A stretch of DNA of 61,110 nucleotides from an uncultured Lachnospiraceae bacterium (GTDB lineage Bacteria; Bacillota; Clostridia; Lachnospirales; Lachnospiraceae), in the NCBI GenBank assembly GCA_910586315.1, contig CAJUIP010000023.1, forward strand, positions 1-61,110. The letters are read 5' to 3'. This document shows, in pieces, positions 43,504 through 53,084 of this stretch; position 1 is the first letter of the stretch; each line of letters starts with the position of its first letter. The notes under the pieces are model-generated. The model ran no database searches and was not told where the DNA came from. It saw only the letters and a list, made by a program, of their open reading frames with translations. The position numbers and the translations under genes are program-made.

Positions 43504-43977
43504 ATGGCAAACAAGAATTTGAAGTATTTTATGAGAGAAGAATCCAGACAGGAGCAGATCTTTCAGGTCCCGGCACCGGCCCGGTTTGTGGATGAAAAAG
43601 GCGAGGTCGTGCAGATGGAAGTCAAAAAGCTGCATAATGATACCATCGCCAAGATCAACGACATGTATAAGTCCCGCACCCCGATGAAGGATAAAAAGGG
43701 GAATTATATCGTGCAGAATGGCGAGGTGGTGTTCAAGACCGAGAAGGACAGCGTAAAGGCAACCCGCCATATCATCGTGGAGGCGCTGGTCTATCCGGAT
43801 TTGAAGGATCCGGAGCTTATGAAGTATTATGACTGCGTTGATATTACCGATATGCCGCTGAAAGTTTTCCCGGATAATGATGAATTCGGGTATGTGTCCA
43901 GAAAGGTTCTGGAGATCCTGGGCCTGATGGATGCAGCTGAAAGCAATGAACGGGAGGTAGAAGACGCAAAAAACTGA
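43504..43977 (+). CDS. Tail assembly chaperone (XkdN-like, gpG equivalent)
   Basis: A 157-residue acidic protein before the tape measure, in the slot of XkdN (MREESRQEQIFQVPAPARFV, CVDITDMPLKVFPDNDEFGY). The start at ATG 43504 has AGGAGG. The reading frame ends in a slippery heptamer immediately before TGA, and a second frame continues to just before the tape measure gene, so this is the short form of a frameshifted pair. Confidence 0.88.
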   Translation: MANKNLKYFMREESRQEQIFQVPAPARFVDEKGEVVQMEVKKLHNDTIAKINDMYKSRTPMKDKKGNYIVQNGEVVFKTEKDSVKATRHIIVEALVYPDLKDPELMKYYDCVDITDMPLKVFPDNDEFGYVSRKVLEILGLMDAAESNEREVEDAKN

Positions 43978-44162
43978 TAAAGAGCAGGGGGACAGACGGA
44001 TACTGGGCACATCGGCTGTGGCAAAGGCATAATCTCCGCCCGGAGGAATTTGATGCCATGCCGCAGAAAACGAAGTGCTTTTTTATTGCGTCCGAAATAA
44101 TTGAGGATGAATCCCCCTGCCGTAGAGATTCAATATATCGCAGAACGGAAAGGAGGCGGTAG
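43968..44162 (+). CDS. -1 frameshift extension of the tail assembly chaperone (gpGT-like)
   Basis: The slippery site A-AAA-AAC lies at 43968-43974 in the correct phase (zero-frame codons AAA AAC, then TGA at 43975-43977). After a -1 slip, a 62-codon open frame runs to TAG at 44160-44162, three bases before the tape measure ATG. The extension reads like a genuine protein (for example WAHRLWQRHNLRPEEFDAMP, KCFFIASEIIEDE) and has no start codon of its own with a ribosome site. The long form would be about 219 residues. Programmed -1 shifts here are known in many long-tailed phages. Confidence 0.8.
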   Translation, partial: KKLIKSRGTDGYWAHRLWQRHNLRPEEFDAMPQKTKCFFIASEIIEDESPCRRDSIYRRTERRR

Positions 44163-44164
44163 AT

Positions 44165-47100
44165 ATGGCTGGATTATCTGTAATCTTCAGGGCCGTTGAT
44201 GAAATCAGCTCAAGGTTTGACGCTATGGTCAGTGCCGGTACCAGGGCATTGGATTCCTTTGACCGGATTGAGGCTGCCGCCGATTCTTCCTATGATGTGA
44301 TTTCGGAAGGAGCTGCCGGCGCCGCAGATGCCATGGAGCGGGCGGCAGCTGCTACAGATTACTGGACCGACAGGATAGGCAATTATGACCGGGAAGCAAT
44401 GCAGGCCATCTATTCCATAGAGGAACTTGTGGAAATGGGCTACATGTCGGAGGAGGCATTAAACCATTTGGGGGATGCTCTGGACAATGCGGCGGATGAC
44501 CTGGAGGACTTTGGGGATGAAGCCGAGGACGCCGGAGATGATGCGGAAGATTTCGGGGAACGTTCGCAAAGTGCGGTGGAAGGGCTGGATAAACTGCTGG
44601 CTACTGTCGGTATTGTTGCGGCATTGACCGCAATCGGCAGCGCTTTTATGGGGTGTTCCCAGGCGGCGGCAGAGTTTGAGACCAATGTGGCCATGGTATC
44701 CACGGTGGCGGACACCACGGTTCTATCTGCTGGAGAGCTGTCTGCTCAGATATCGGAATTATCTATGGGGACGGCAAGGAATGTGAACGAACTGGCGGAT
44801 GCGTCCTATAATGCCATATCTGCCGGGGTAGCAACGGAATCTGCGGTGGCAACTGTCGGGGAGGCCACGAAGCTGGCTACAGCTGGCTTTACTTCCTCTT
44901 CATCAGCCTTATCCGTGCTGACAACCACACTGAACGCATACGGCTTGGAGGCATCCGAAGTTACCAATATTTCCGACAGCCTAGTCACGTCCCAAAATCT
45001 GGGCGTCCTGACAATAGACCAAATGGCAAGCAGTATGGGAAAAGCGATCAGTACCGCATCGGCATATTCGGTGGACCTTTATAATCTGGAATCAGGATAT
45101 ATCAGCCTGACAAAAGCCGGGATCAGCGTGGAGGAATCCACGACCTATATTTCCAGCATGTTTAATGAGTTAGGCAGCGCCGGTTCCAATGTGGCTACGA
45201 TCATCACAGAGGAAACGGGTATGTCCTTCGGACAGCTGATGAACGCAGGATATACTCTGGCGGATGTACTGGATATTGTATATGAGAGCGCCGGCCGGGA
45301 CGGCGAGGCAATGATGAACCTGTGGGGCAGCGCCGAGGCCGGGAAAGCAGCAAATGCGATCATCAATCAGGGACTGGACACCTTTAATTCCAATCTGGAG
45401 AAGCTGGCGAATTCTGCCGGGACTACCCAGGCGGCATACGAGGCAATGACAAATACCACCGCTTTCAGTACAGAGAGGATGGAGAACAGCTTCAATAATC
45501 TGTCTATTGCCATTGGGGATGATCTGAATCCGGTTATAAGCCAATTCCAGAATGGGATTGCTGATATTACGGACGGCTTTACGAAGCTGATCAATGAGCA
45601 TCCGGCCATTGCTGCGGTATTGACAGGTATTGTCGTTGGCGTGGGGGCTGTCACGCTGGCGATAACAGCATATATCGCCGTCACAAAAGTCGCAGCGGTG
45701 GCGAGCGCAGCACTTGGAACCACTATGACCGTGGCACTTGGCCCCATTATGCTTGTCGTGGGGGCGATAGCTGCCGTCACAGCAGCAGTCATTTATATGG
45801 CAAATGCAGAGGATGAAGCGGAAAAGGCGCAGGCATCTTTGACAGCATCTTCTCAGGAGATGGCTGATGAACTGGAAAATTTGCAGGAGCAGTATGATGC
45901 ACTTGCAGAGGCCGGAGCGGCTGATACGGTGGAAGCATATCAGCTGAAAAATCAGATAGACGAACTGTCTGAAGCATTCGAGAATAATAAACAGACCATT
46001 GGAGATCTGATCGCATATAATGAGCAGCTCAAGACCACACTGGATGAAATAGCGAATACCTATGATGAAACCGCGGATTCGATAGACCGGAGTGAATCGG
46101 ATTCCAAATCACTGATTGCGCAGCTGGTTTCCATGTCGGAGAGTGCGGATCTGTCGGGTGGCCAGCTGGAAATCATGCAGAACATCGTGGACCGGCTGAA
46201 TGGTTCCTATGAGGGATTAAACCTGACACTTGATGAAACCAATGGGAAACTGAATATGTCCGTGGAAGATCTGTGGGCTGTTGTTTCGGAATCAGCGGAG
46301 CAGGAAAGGGCGCAGGCCAACATGGATGCACTCATGGATTACCTTGCGCAGTATCAAGAGGCGCAACGGACATATGATGAAGCGATGAAAACACAAGTGG
46401 CAGCCAGAGCAGAATATGAGCGCGCATTAGAAGAGGACTGGGCTGAGGAACATCCGATTTTAGCATGGACTGGCTGGGCCGATGGTGCTGAAATGAACTG
46501 GAGCGGTTCAGTAAAGGATGCTTACCATGTTTGGGATCAGGCAAAGGAGGCAACAAGCGGAGCCAAGGAGAACTTTGATACCTTGACGGAGAGTATCGAA
46601 TCCTGTTATGCGCAGATGGGATATTCCGAGGATGAAATAGAGGAAATGATGGCAGAACTCGCCCTTGCAAGTGCTTCCGCCACTGAGATGACTGAAAAAC
46701 TCGAACAGGAGAAGGAGGCTGTCGAAAACACATCTGACGGATACGCAGAGGCGCAGAACGCTTTGAGCCAGTATTCCGAGGCATTACAATCCCTTTGCGA
46801 AGAATATGATGCTGCCTATGAGGCGGCGCTGCAGAGCATCCAGGGGCAGTATAGCCTATGGGATGAGGTGGAGGATGTAGCTGCTATGTCCTCTCAGAGC
46901 ATTCAGGACGCCCTTCAATCGCAGATTGATTACTGGAATTCTTATAACGAGAATATGGCCAGCCTTACCGAAAGAGCCAGCGACATAGAGGGATTGAGCG
47001 ATATGCTGGCAAGCCTGGCAGATGGAAGTGAGGAATCCGCTGCAATGCTGGCCGGCATGGAAAGCATGAATGATGCGGATCTTTCTGCTGTGGTCCAGCA

Positions 47101-47734
47101 GTACACCGACCTACAGACGGCGCAGAGCGAAACAGCCGCAAGCGTGGCCGATCTGGAAACGGAATTCTCTGAAAAACTGGCTAATATGCAGACAGAGATG
47201 GGAGATATGGTTGATGGGATGGATTTGTCTGCTGAAGCGAAAGCCAATGCAAAAGCTACGATGGATGCCTATGTGAGCGAGATTCAGGCCGGAGTGGCGA
47301 AAGCGCAGACAGCCATTGATTCGCTGAATTTTGCCAATAACACTTTGAGCAGTGGCGGATACCATGGATATGCCACAGGAACGCTTGATGCGGAACCGGG
47401 CCTTGCCCTTGTGGGCGAGGAAGGCCCTGAGCTTGTTAACTTTGGCGGCGGCGAGGTGGTTTATACCGCTGCTGAAACATCGAATATTTTGGCGCGAGGT
47501 AATGAAAACAAAGACTTTTACGTTTCTCCTCCAGAGGAAACAGAGGGCGGGGATGATTCCGGCGATAAAACCATTACTCTTAGAATTGAGGGTGCCGGGG
47601 AAATGAAAGTCAGTGGTAGTGGTACCAGCAAAGAGGATATCGTAAACGTGCTTGTGGAAAACATGAGGGGTGTCCTGATGGATATTCTTCGACAGGAAAT
47701 CATGGAGGAAGGGGAGATGTCATATGAGTTCTAG
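44165..47734 (+). CDS. Tape measure protein
   Basis: A 1189-residue protein that sets tail length and lines the tube before DNA ejection. Features are long helical regions (Ala/Glu/Asp-rich), a TP901-type core around residues 165-400, a hydrophobic multi-segment stretch at about 480-545 (VLTGIVVGVGAVTLAITAYI, LGPIMLVVGAIAAVTAA) and further coiled coils to the C-terminus. The position after the chaperone pair is diagnostic. Strong AGGAGG. Confidence 0.93.
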   Translation: MAGLSVIFRAVDEISSRFDAMVSAGTRALDSFDRIEAAADSSYDVISEGAAGAADAMERAAAATDYWTDRIGNYDREAMQAIYSIEELVEMGYMSEEALNHLGDALDNAADDLEDFGDEAEDAGDDAEDFGERSQSAVEGLDKLLATVGIVAALTAIGSAFMGCSQAAAEFETNVAMVSTVADTTVLSAGELSAQISELSMGTARNVNELADASYNAISAGVATESAVATVGEATKLATAGFTSSSSALSVLTTTLNAYGLEASEVTNISDSLVTSQNLGVLTIDQMASSMGKAISTASAYSVDLYNLESGYISLTKAGISVEESTTYISSMFNELGSAGSNVATIITEETGMSFGQLMNAGYTLADVLDIVYESAGRDGEAMMNLWGSAEAGKAANAIINQGLDTFNSNLEKLANSAGTTQAAYEAMTNTTAFSTERMENSFNNLSIAIGDDLNPVISQFQNGIADITDGFTKLINEHPAIAAVLTGIVVGVGAVTLAITAYIAVTKVAAVASAALGTTMTVALGPIMLVVGAIAAVTAAVIYMANAEDEAEKAQASLTASSQEMADELENLQEQYDALAEAGAADTVEAYQLKNQIDELSEAFENNKQTIGDLIAYNEQLKTTLDEIANTYDETADSIDRSESDSKSLIAQLVSMSESADLSGGQLEIMQNIVDRLNGSYEGLNLTLDETNGKLNMSVEDLWAVVSESAEQERAQANMDALMDYLAQYQEAQRTYDEAMKTQVAARAEYERALEEDWAEEHPILAWTGWADGAEMNWSGSVKDAYHVWDQAKEATSGAKENFDTLTESIESCYAQMGYSEDEIEEMMAELALASASATEMTEKLEQEKEAVENTSDGYAEAQNALSQYSEALQSLCEEYDAAYEAALQSIQGQYSLWDEVEDVAAMSSQSIQDALQSQIDYWNSYNENMASLTERASDIEGLSDMLASLADGSEESAAMLAGMESMNDADLSAVVQQYTDLQTAQSETAASVADLETEFSEKLANMQTEMGDMVDGMDLSAEAKANAKATMDAYVSEIQAGVAKAQTAIDSLNFANNTLSSGGYHGYATGTLDAEPGLALVGEEGPELVNFGGGEVVYTAAETSNILARGNENKDFYVSPPEETEGGDDSGDKTITLRIEGAGEMKVSGSGTSKEDIVNVLVENMRGVLMDILRQEIMEEGEMSYEF

Positions 47735-48389
47735 TTGTCAGATGTACCTTGCACAGCAGCACACAAAACTTCGCTTCCCTGTACTTCCGGAAAAAGTTGA
47801 GGTGGCTTATGGGAGCAACAATGACAAAATGCGGGTGTGCGGCGTTGGAGAGGTAACAGTGCTTCAGGACAGCGAGGCGGCCAGCATTAAGTTCTCCAGC
47901 TTTTTTCCGAGGCATTATTTCAGTGGGTGTGATTATAAACATATTCCGGATCCTCTTTCTGCAGTCAATACGATTCTGGAATTGAAAAACAGCGGAAAAC
48001 CGGTAAGGTTTACCATTACTGGCGGTATGAATGTATCTATGTATGTCACGATAGAAAAATTTGAGACGGAGGAACAGGGCGGAGATCTTGAAACAATCCA
48101 CTATTCCATTACCTTAAAGGAATACAGAGAAGTAACCATACGGCAGATCAAGGTGTCGATTTCCACGAAAAAGGCGACCATATCGGCCCCGGTATCCAGA
48201 ACAGATACTGCGCCATCTGGCGGGCAGACGTATACAGTGGTAAAAGGGGATTGCCTATGGAATATTTCCAAGAAATTTTATGGAAGCGGAGCTAAATATA
48301 CGATTATTTATAATGCCAATAAATCTGTGATTGGTGGGAACCCGAACCTGATCTATCCGGGGCAGGTGCTTACCATTCCGGCAGCGTAG
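47724..48389 (+). CDS. LysM-containing tail hub protein (XkdP-like)
   Basis: A 221-residue protein. The N-terminal part matches the XkdP/YqbP type (FPVLPEKVEVAYGSNNDKMR). The C-terminal 50 residues are a LysM module (YTVVKGDCLWNISKKFYGSG, ending IYPGQVLTIPAA) that can bind peptidoglycan. It links tube and baseplate. The start overlaps the tape measure stop by eleven bases. Confidence 0.88.
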   Translation: MSSSCQMYLAQQHTKLRFPVLPEKVEVAYGSNNDKMRVCGVGEVTVLQDSEAASIKFSSFFPRHYFSGCDYKHIPDPLSAVNTILELKNSGKPVRFTITGGMNVSMYVTIEKFETEEQGGDLETIHYSITLKEYREVTIRQIKVSISTKKATISAPVSRTDTAPSGGQTYTVVKGDCLWNISKKFYGSGAKYTIIYNANKSVIGGNPNLIYPGQVLTIPAA

Positions 48390-48398
48390 GAGGTGCTC

Positions 48399-49379
48399 AT
48401 GATACAGTTTATAATTATCAAAGGCACTGTAGGATACGATGTCTCGGAGTGCTTTGAAACAATTACCTGGGGCGGCAGAAAAGGAGCCGCCCCGAGAAAT
48501 GTCAAGATTACGTTGCTGGATGATGATGGAGACAGCCATAAACGGGTATCGGTAGATTGCGAGGATGGAGATCAGTGTGTAATGTACGAGAATGGAGATG
48601 AACGGTTCCGGGGAATCATTGTGTCCCACACACAGAGCAATAAGAAAAAACTTGTGATCACTGCTTATGATAATATGTACTATCTGGCGAACAATAAGGA
48701 TTCCTTCTGCTATACGAATAAGACTGCAACGGAAATTTTTAATGACTGCATGGCGCGGATCGGCATGACCGGGGGAAGTGCTGTGGATACTGGGTATGTC
48801 ATTCCGGAGTTACCGAAAGCAAAGACCACATATTATGATGTTTTACTGGATGCCTTGAGCATTACATATAAAGCAACGGGCATCCGTTATTATATTTCTT
48901 CGGAGAAGGGGAATATCCATCTGAAGCGCAGAGCTGAATCTGCTCTGCAGTGGGTACTGGAGGTCGGAGCCAACATTACAGATTATAATTATACAAAAAG
49001 TATCGTGGGAATAAAGACGAGAGTGCGGCTTTTGTCAAAGGAGGATGCGGTTGTCTATGAGGAAGTGAATACGGCCTTAGAGGGAAAGATAGGGGTGTTC
49101 ATGGAGGTCAAATCTGTGGACGATAGCTATAATGATGCTCAGATAAAAGAATTGGTTCAATCGGTATTCTCTGAAAAAGGTATGCCATCAAAATCCCTGA
49201 AAGTATCCGGCATTGGAATATCGGAAGCGGTATCGGGAGGCTGTGTCTATGTGATCATTCCTCATTTGGGGATAAAAAGGACATTTTATATTGACGAGGA
49301 TACACACACCTTTACAAGAAAATCCCACAAAATGACATTGAAACTGAATTTTGCAGATGATATTGATTCTGCTGGATAG
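48399..49379 (+). CDS. Baseplate hub protein (XkdQ-like)
   Basis: A 326-residue protein in XkdQ position. It has the hub-like beta domain (RKGAAPRNVKITLLDDDGDS, SVDCEDGDQCVMYENGDERF) of gpD/gp44-type tail hubs. ATG 48399 has AGGAGGT five bases upstream; a GTG at 48393 lies within that site. Confidence 0.85.
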   Translation: MIQFIIIKGTVGYDVSECFETITWGGRKGAAPRNVKITLLDDDGDSHKRVSVDCEDGDQCVMYENGDERFRGIIVSHTQSNKKKLVITAYDNMYYLANNKDSFCYTNKTATEIFNDCMARIGMTGGSAVDTGYVIPELPKAKTTYYDVLLDALSITYKATGIRYYISSEKGNIHLKRRAESALQWVLEVGANITDYNYTKSIVGIKTRVRLLSKEDAVVYEEVNTALEGKIGVFMEVKSVDDSYNDAQIKELVQSVFSEKGMPSKSLKVSGIGISEAVSGGCVYVIIPHLGIKRTFYIDEDTHTFTRKSHKMTLKLNFADDIDSAG

Positions 49380-49387
49380 GAGGGATT

Positions 49388-49807
49388 ATGGAGGACCAGA
49401 CAAGCTTAAAGCAGATAATACAGAGTATGTCGCCGGATGGGGCTGGGGTAGTCGAGGGAACTGTGACAAATGTCTCTCCTTTGGAAATAACGCTCACGAA
49501 TGATGCCAAGATGATTCTTTCGGCTAACTCTCTGATAGTCCCAGAGCATTTAACGGACCATGAAATTGAAGCTGATATTATGAAAGATGACGGTGCCTTG
49601 TATGCACCTACCGGGGCAAAGGATGAAAAAGGAGAGCATGAGCATCCGGGAATTGAAAAGAGTGGAAAGCACGCACACGAATTGAAAGGTTTCCAACTTA
49701 CGGGAGGCAAGATAATTCTTCACACAGGGCTGAAAGCAGGTGAAATTGTATATCTGCTTTCTTATAACAATGGGAAAAAATACTATGTTCTGGACAGAAG
49801 GGGGTGA
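49388..49807 (+). CDS. Baseplate protein (XkdR/DUF2577-like)
   Basis: A 139-residue protein in the XkdR slot, with an OB-like N-terminal half (GVVEGTVTNVSPLEITLTND) and a His-rich linker (EHEHPGIEKSGKHAHELKG) that could bind metal, as in tail-spike proteins. Small hub or spike component. Confidence 0.75.
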   Translation: MEDQTSLKQIIQSMSPDGAGVVEGTVTNVSPLEITLTNDAKMILSANSLIVPEHLTDHEIEADIMKDDGALYAPTGAKDEKGEHEHPGIEKSGKHAHELKGFQLTGGKIILHTGLKAGEIVYLLSYNNGKKYYVLDRRG

Positions 49808-49812
49808 TTCAT

Positions 49813-50232
49813 ATGGCGCTGGATATCCCTATTCCATTTGAGACAATCGAAAATGAGCAGGAAAAACCCTCCCGGACTTATAGAATTGACTGGGACGAGG
49901 GGAGGATCATAGGCTTTGTCGATGGACAGGAAGCTATGAACCAATATATCAAAAAGGCAATACTTACCCCCCGTTTTCGCTGCCTGATTTATTCTAATCA
50001 GTATGGGAGTGAAATTATAGAAACTCTGATGGATAAGGAGGTGACAAGGGAGTATATCGAAGCGGAAATATCTTTCCTGGTAACAGATACGCTGATTCAT
50101 GATCCACGGGTGCTCCGAGTTTACAATGTGGAGATTGAATTTAAAGATACCTATCCCATGCAGGACAGCTGTGTCATTACCTTTGATGTTGACACAATAT
50201 ATGGGGAAATCCCGGTAAAGGAGGTGATTTGA
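49813..50232 (+). CDS. Baseplate wedge protein (XkdS/DUF2634, gp25-like)
   Basis: A 139-residue protein following the XkdS/gp25 pattern: YRIDWDEGRIIGFVDGQEAM, then LTPRFRCLIYSNQYGSEI. gp25-like wedges nucleate sheath assembly. ATG 49813 is preferred; a GTG at 49804 overlaps the ribosome site. Confidence 0.85.
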   Translation: MALDIPIPFETIENEQEKPSRTYRIDWDEGRIIGFVDGQEAMNQYIKKAILTPRFRCLIYSNQYGSEIIETLMDKEVTREYIEAEISFLVTDTLIHDPRVLRVYNVEIEFKDTYPMQDSCVITFDVDTIYGEIPVKEVI

Positions 50233-51321
50233 GTGTTTGAGCAGTTTACGGAAGATTATTTCATGGAGCAGGCCAGGGAAATGGGGGATGCACTAGGGGT
50301 TGATACCAGGGAAGGAAGCGTTTATATGGATGCAGCTGCCGGTCACTGTCTCCGGGCGGCAAAGTTCTATGAGGATCTTCGATCTGTATTTGATTTATTG
50401 TTTGCGGATTCCTGCACGGGGGATGTATTGGACGAATGGGCGGCGCAGAAACAGGTATACCGAAAAGCGGCAACATCATCCTATTATGTGCCGGTATTTG
50501 ATGGAGTGGCACCGGCAGATCTGGTGGGAGATCGGTTCATGGCCGGCGGTTATTATTTTGTGGTGGTACAGGATGGGGAGGATTTTTATCTGCAATCCGA
50601 AATCACAGGTACTCAGACAAACTATTTGCTCAAAGGCGAGAGGCTGATCCCGGTACGCAATACTATGGGGTTGAAAGCGGCCACGCTGGGGGAAATGTAT
50701 GCTGCCGGTACGGACCAAGAGAGTGATGAAGACCTGCGGCAACGATGGAAGGAGGCCCTTTCTGAACCTGCTGAAAACTGGAATAAGCAGCAGTACAAGA
50801 CCAGCTGTGAATCCTATGATGGCGTTGGCAGGGCAATTATCACACCGTTGGCATATGGACCATGCACTGTAAAAGCTCTTATCATCAGTTCGGAAGGCAC
50901 AGCGCCGCCGGATTCGCTGATTGAGCAGATTCAGGAGGAAATGGATCCCGGTTCCGAAGGAGTAGGCATGGGGAAAGTGCTTCTCGGTTGCAAGTTTTAT
51001 GCAGTGGCAGCAGGGCAGGAGGCAGTCAATATTTCGTTTGATGTGGTCATTGCTTCTGGATATTCTTTAGATAGCACAAAGGAAACTGTCCGACAGGAAT
51101 TGATTCGCTATATGAAGGGTATTGCCCTGGATACCCCTGATGAAGAGAATATGGTGGCGCAGTATATGAAGGTGATCGGCATATTGGCAAACACGGCAGG
51201 GATTAAGGATCTGGCAAACCTTACGCTGAATGGGCTGGCTGAAAATGTAATTATTGAGGCAGATAATATACCTGTCCTCGGAGAACTGACAATGAACGAA
51301 GCTGCCGTTTTGAACAGATAA
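50233..51321 (+). CDS. Baseplate J family protein (XkdT-like)
   Basis: A 362-residue baseplate J protein; the family pattern is visible around GTDQESDEDLRQRWKEALSE and YDGVGRAIITPLAYGPCTVK. It forms part of the wedge ring. The GTG start at 50233 follows AAAGGAGGTG and abuts the previous stop. Confidence 0.93.
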   Translation: MFEQFTEDYFMEQAREMGDALGVDTREGSVYMDAAAGHCLRAAKFYEDLRSVFDLLFADSCTGDVLDEWAAQKQVYRKAATSSYYVPVFDGVAPADLVGDRFMAGGYYFVVVQDGEDFYLQSEITGTQTNYLLKGERLIPVRNTMGLKAATLGEMYAAGTDQESDEDLRQRWKEALSEPAENWNKQQYKTSCESYDGVGRAIITPLAYGPCTVKALIISSEGTAPPDSLIEQIQEEMDPGSEGVGMGKVLLGCKFYAVAAGQEAVNISFDVVIASGYSLDSTKETVRQELIRYMKGIALDTPDEENMVAQYMKVIGILANTAGIKDLANLTLNGLAENVIIEADNIPVLGELTMNEAAVLNR

Positions 51322-51333
51322 GGGGGGATGCCC

Positions 51334-52131
51334 ATGCTTGTATTTAATAACCAGCAGCGAAGCGGGTATGAGGAAATTGCCTCCTACAGCCCCCGCTATT
51401 ACAGAAGTATCAAAGAGATGGATGCGGTATTCCGGCTGGCCGGCTGGCTTATTGACCTTATGGCTCAGGACATGGAAGATATGGTGGCGTTTCAATTCTT
51501 AAAATACATGGACGATGAAGCGCTTACCAGGTATGAAGTGTTTTTGGGAATTGCAAAAGATCCGAACAAAACACTTGATGAGCGAAAGGCTTATATCAAT
51601 GCCCTGCTGATAGGCTCTGGAAAACTTTCTGCGGATAAGATTAAAGCGATTGTAAGACAGTTTGTAGACTGCGAGTGCGATATCCAGCTGTCGGGTGCCG
51701 AGCTGTATATCAATATGACGTTTAAGGACAATCCGGATAGATATATGGAGGATATCCGAAGCCTTATCAAAGGGAAAGTGCCAGCCCACATCGAAATCAT
51801 TTATCACGGTTCAGAAGGACTTGACATAGTGGTACAGCTTGCAAATACTGTGACGGTGGAACGGGTGCGCCATAGAATGGATTTTTATCTATACAGTAAT
51901 GGCGGGATCACATATCTGAATGGCACCGCTTCTTTCGATGGAAGTTTTCTGTTGGGAAGTCATCTTGAGCTATTTCCGGTAAGGGACCGGCATAGAGTTG
52001 AAGTTTCCCAGGAGGAATCCGTTGAGGCAGAATCCATCTTGATAAAAAAGAACCTTAACTATTTGGATGGGAGTATTTTCCTTGATGGAGGCACAACACT
52101 GAATGCGGCAGAATGGAAGGAGGAAATTTAG
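51334..52131 (+). CDS. Baseplate protein (XkdU/YmfQ, DUF2313-like)
   Basis: A 265-residue protein in the XkdU/gpI position, with YSPRYYRSIKEMDAVFRLAG and the tail region PAHIEIIYHGSEGLDIVV. Its C-terminal part (about 180-260) carries YLNGTASFDGSFLLG-like repeats that may contact the fibre. ATG 51334 is preferred over ATG 51328, which abuts the GGGGGG site. Confidence 0.82.
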   Translation: MLVFNNQQRSGYEEIASYSPRYYRSIKEMDAVFRLAGWLIDLMAQDMEDMVAFQFLKYMDDEALTRYEVFLGIAKDPNKTLDERKAYINALLIGSGKLSADKIKAIVRQFVDCECDIQLSGAELYINMTFKDNPDRYMEDIRSLIKGKVPAHIEIIYHGSEGLDIVVQLANTVTVERVRHRMDFYLYSNGGITYLNGTASFDGSFLLGSHLELFPVRDRHRVEVSQEESVEAESILIKKNLNYLDGSIFLDGGTTLNAAEWKEEI

Positions 52132-52515
52132 ATGTCGGACAGTATAGTTACCAATATAGCAAAAAAGAAAATCGTGCAGGCAAGGGCCGGGCTGATACCG
52201 GCCCTTCCGAAGACGATAGGGATGGCTTTTGGTGATGGAGCGGCCAGCGGATCAGCAGTCAGGACGCCCCTGGCTACGGATACGTCCCTGCAGCATGAAT
52301 TGCACCGGCAGCGGGTAGACGGTGTAACTTTGCAGCCAGATGAAATCAGTGCAATGTATGTAACCACATTGGCGAAAGAAACCCTGGCAGGGCAGACGAT
52401 CAATGAGGTTGCTTTGTACGATGAAGACGGGGATTTGCTGGCAATAAAGTCATTTTCAGACAAAGGAAAGGATGGGGATATGGAGATGGTATTTGAGATC
52501 CTGGATAAGTTCTAG
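52132..52515 (+). CDS. Tail fibre attachment protein (tail-collar-like)
   Basis: A 127-residue protein resembling the N-terminal part of phage tail-collar/gpH-type fibre proteins (KKKIVQARAGLIPALPKTIG, INEVALYDEDGDLLAIKSFS). It probably anchors the following fibre proteins to the baseplate. It starts at the base after the preceding stop. Confidence 0.75.
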   Translation: MSDSIVTNIAKKKIVQARAGLIPALPKTIGMAFGDGAASGSAVRTPLATDTSLQHELHRQRVDGVTLQPDEISAMYVTTLAKETLAGQTINEVALYDEDGDLLAIKSFSDKGKDGDMEMVFEILDKF

Positions 52516-52521
52516 GCTCTG

Positions 52522-52544
52522 AAAATAACGTATTTCGTTATTTT
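52522..52544 (+). terminator. AT-rich perfect hairpin before the fibre genes
   Basis: AAAATAACG (52522-52530) pairs perfectly with CGTTATTTT (52536-52544) around TATTT; the stem's 3' arm ends in T. It marks the border between the baseplate genes and the fibre/DGR module and may be a weak terminator or attenuator. A promoter for the fibre genes could lie between it and 52597, but none is clear. Confidence 0.5.
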
Positions 52545-52596
52545 GTAACATGAAAATAAAGACGCTAACAAAATGTGTTATATTGAGGAGGATGTA

Positions 52597-53073
52597 ATGA
52601 AAGATTACACGAACAATACTCCTATTTTTTCTGAAGCACTAAAGATTACTGAAACATCCGATCCGGCACACGCTGACGTCATCAACACGGCGCCGATTCA
52701 GGTGTTTCAGAACACTCTCTGCAATCGCCGGGCGATTGAGCAGTTAAAACAGAGTGCCGTGTCTACGGAGGACTATGATCCGGAAGTATCCTATCAGGTT
52801 GGAGATTATTGCCTGTATCAGAACATGCTCTATAAATGCGTGCAGGAAACGACCGGAGAGTGGAATCCTATCTGCTGGCAGCAGACAAGCGCATTGGGAG
52901 AGATAGAGGGCCTGAGAGGCACAATAGTGCAGCAGAAGGCTACGATATCTTCCCTTGAAGAAATGCTCGTGACCGGCAATGTTGTGTCAGGCCTGGTAAC
53001 AGGTGATGGAGATCGGTTTGTCTCCGTAAACGGGGACGGTTTCAAAGCGTTGAAGAAAATTCAGTTTAAGTAG
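52597..53073 (+). CDS. Tail fibre protein with small carbohydrate-binding-like module
   Basis: A 158-residue protein. The N-terminal NTPIFSEALKITETSDPAHA is common in Firmicutes fibre proteins. Residues about 58-95 (VSYQVGDYCLYQNMLYKCVQ, EWNPICWQQ) form a CBM5/12-like chitin/glycan-binding pattern. A short coiled coil and a beta-rich end follow. It precedes the variable protein by 11 bases and is probably its structural partner at the tip. Confidence 0.72.
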   Translation: MKDYTNNTPIFSEALKITETSDPAHADVINTAPIQVFQNTLCNRRAIEQLKQSAVSTEDYDPEVSYQVGDYCLYQNMLYKCVQETTGEWNPICWQQTSALGEIEGLRGTIVQQKATISSLEEMLVTGNVVSGLVTGDGDRFVSVNGDGFKALKKIQFK

Positions 53074-53084
53074 GAGGAAAAAAG

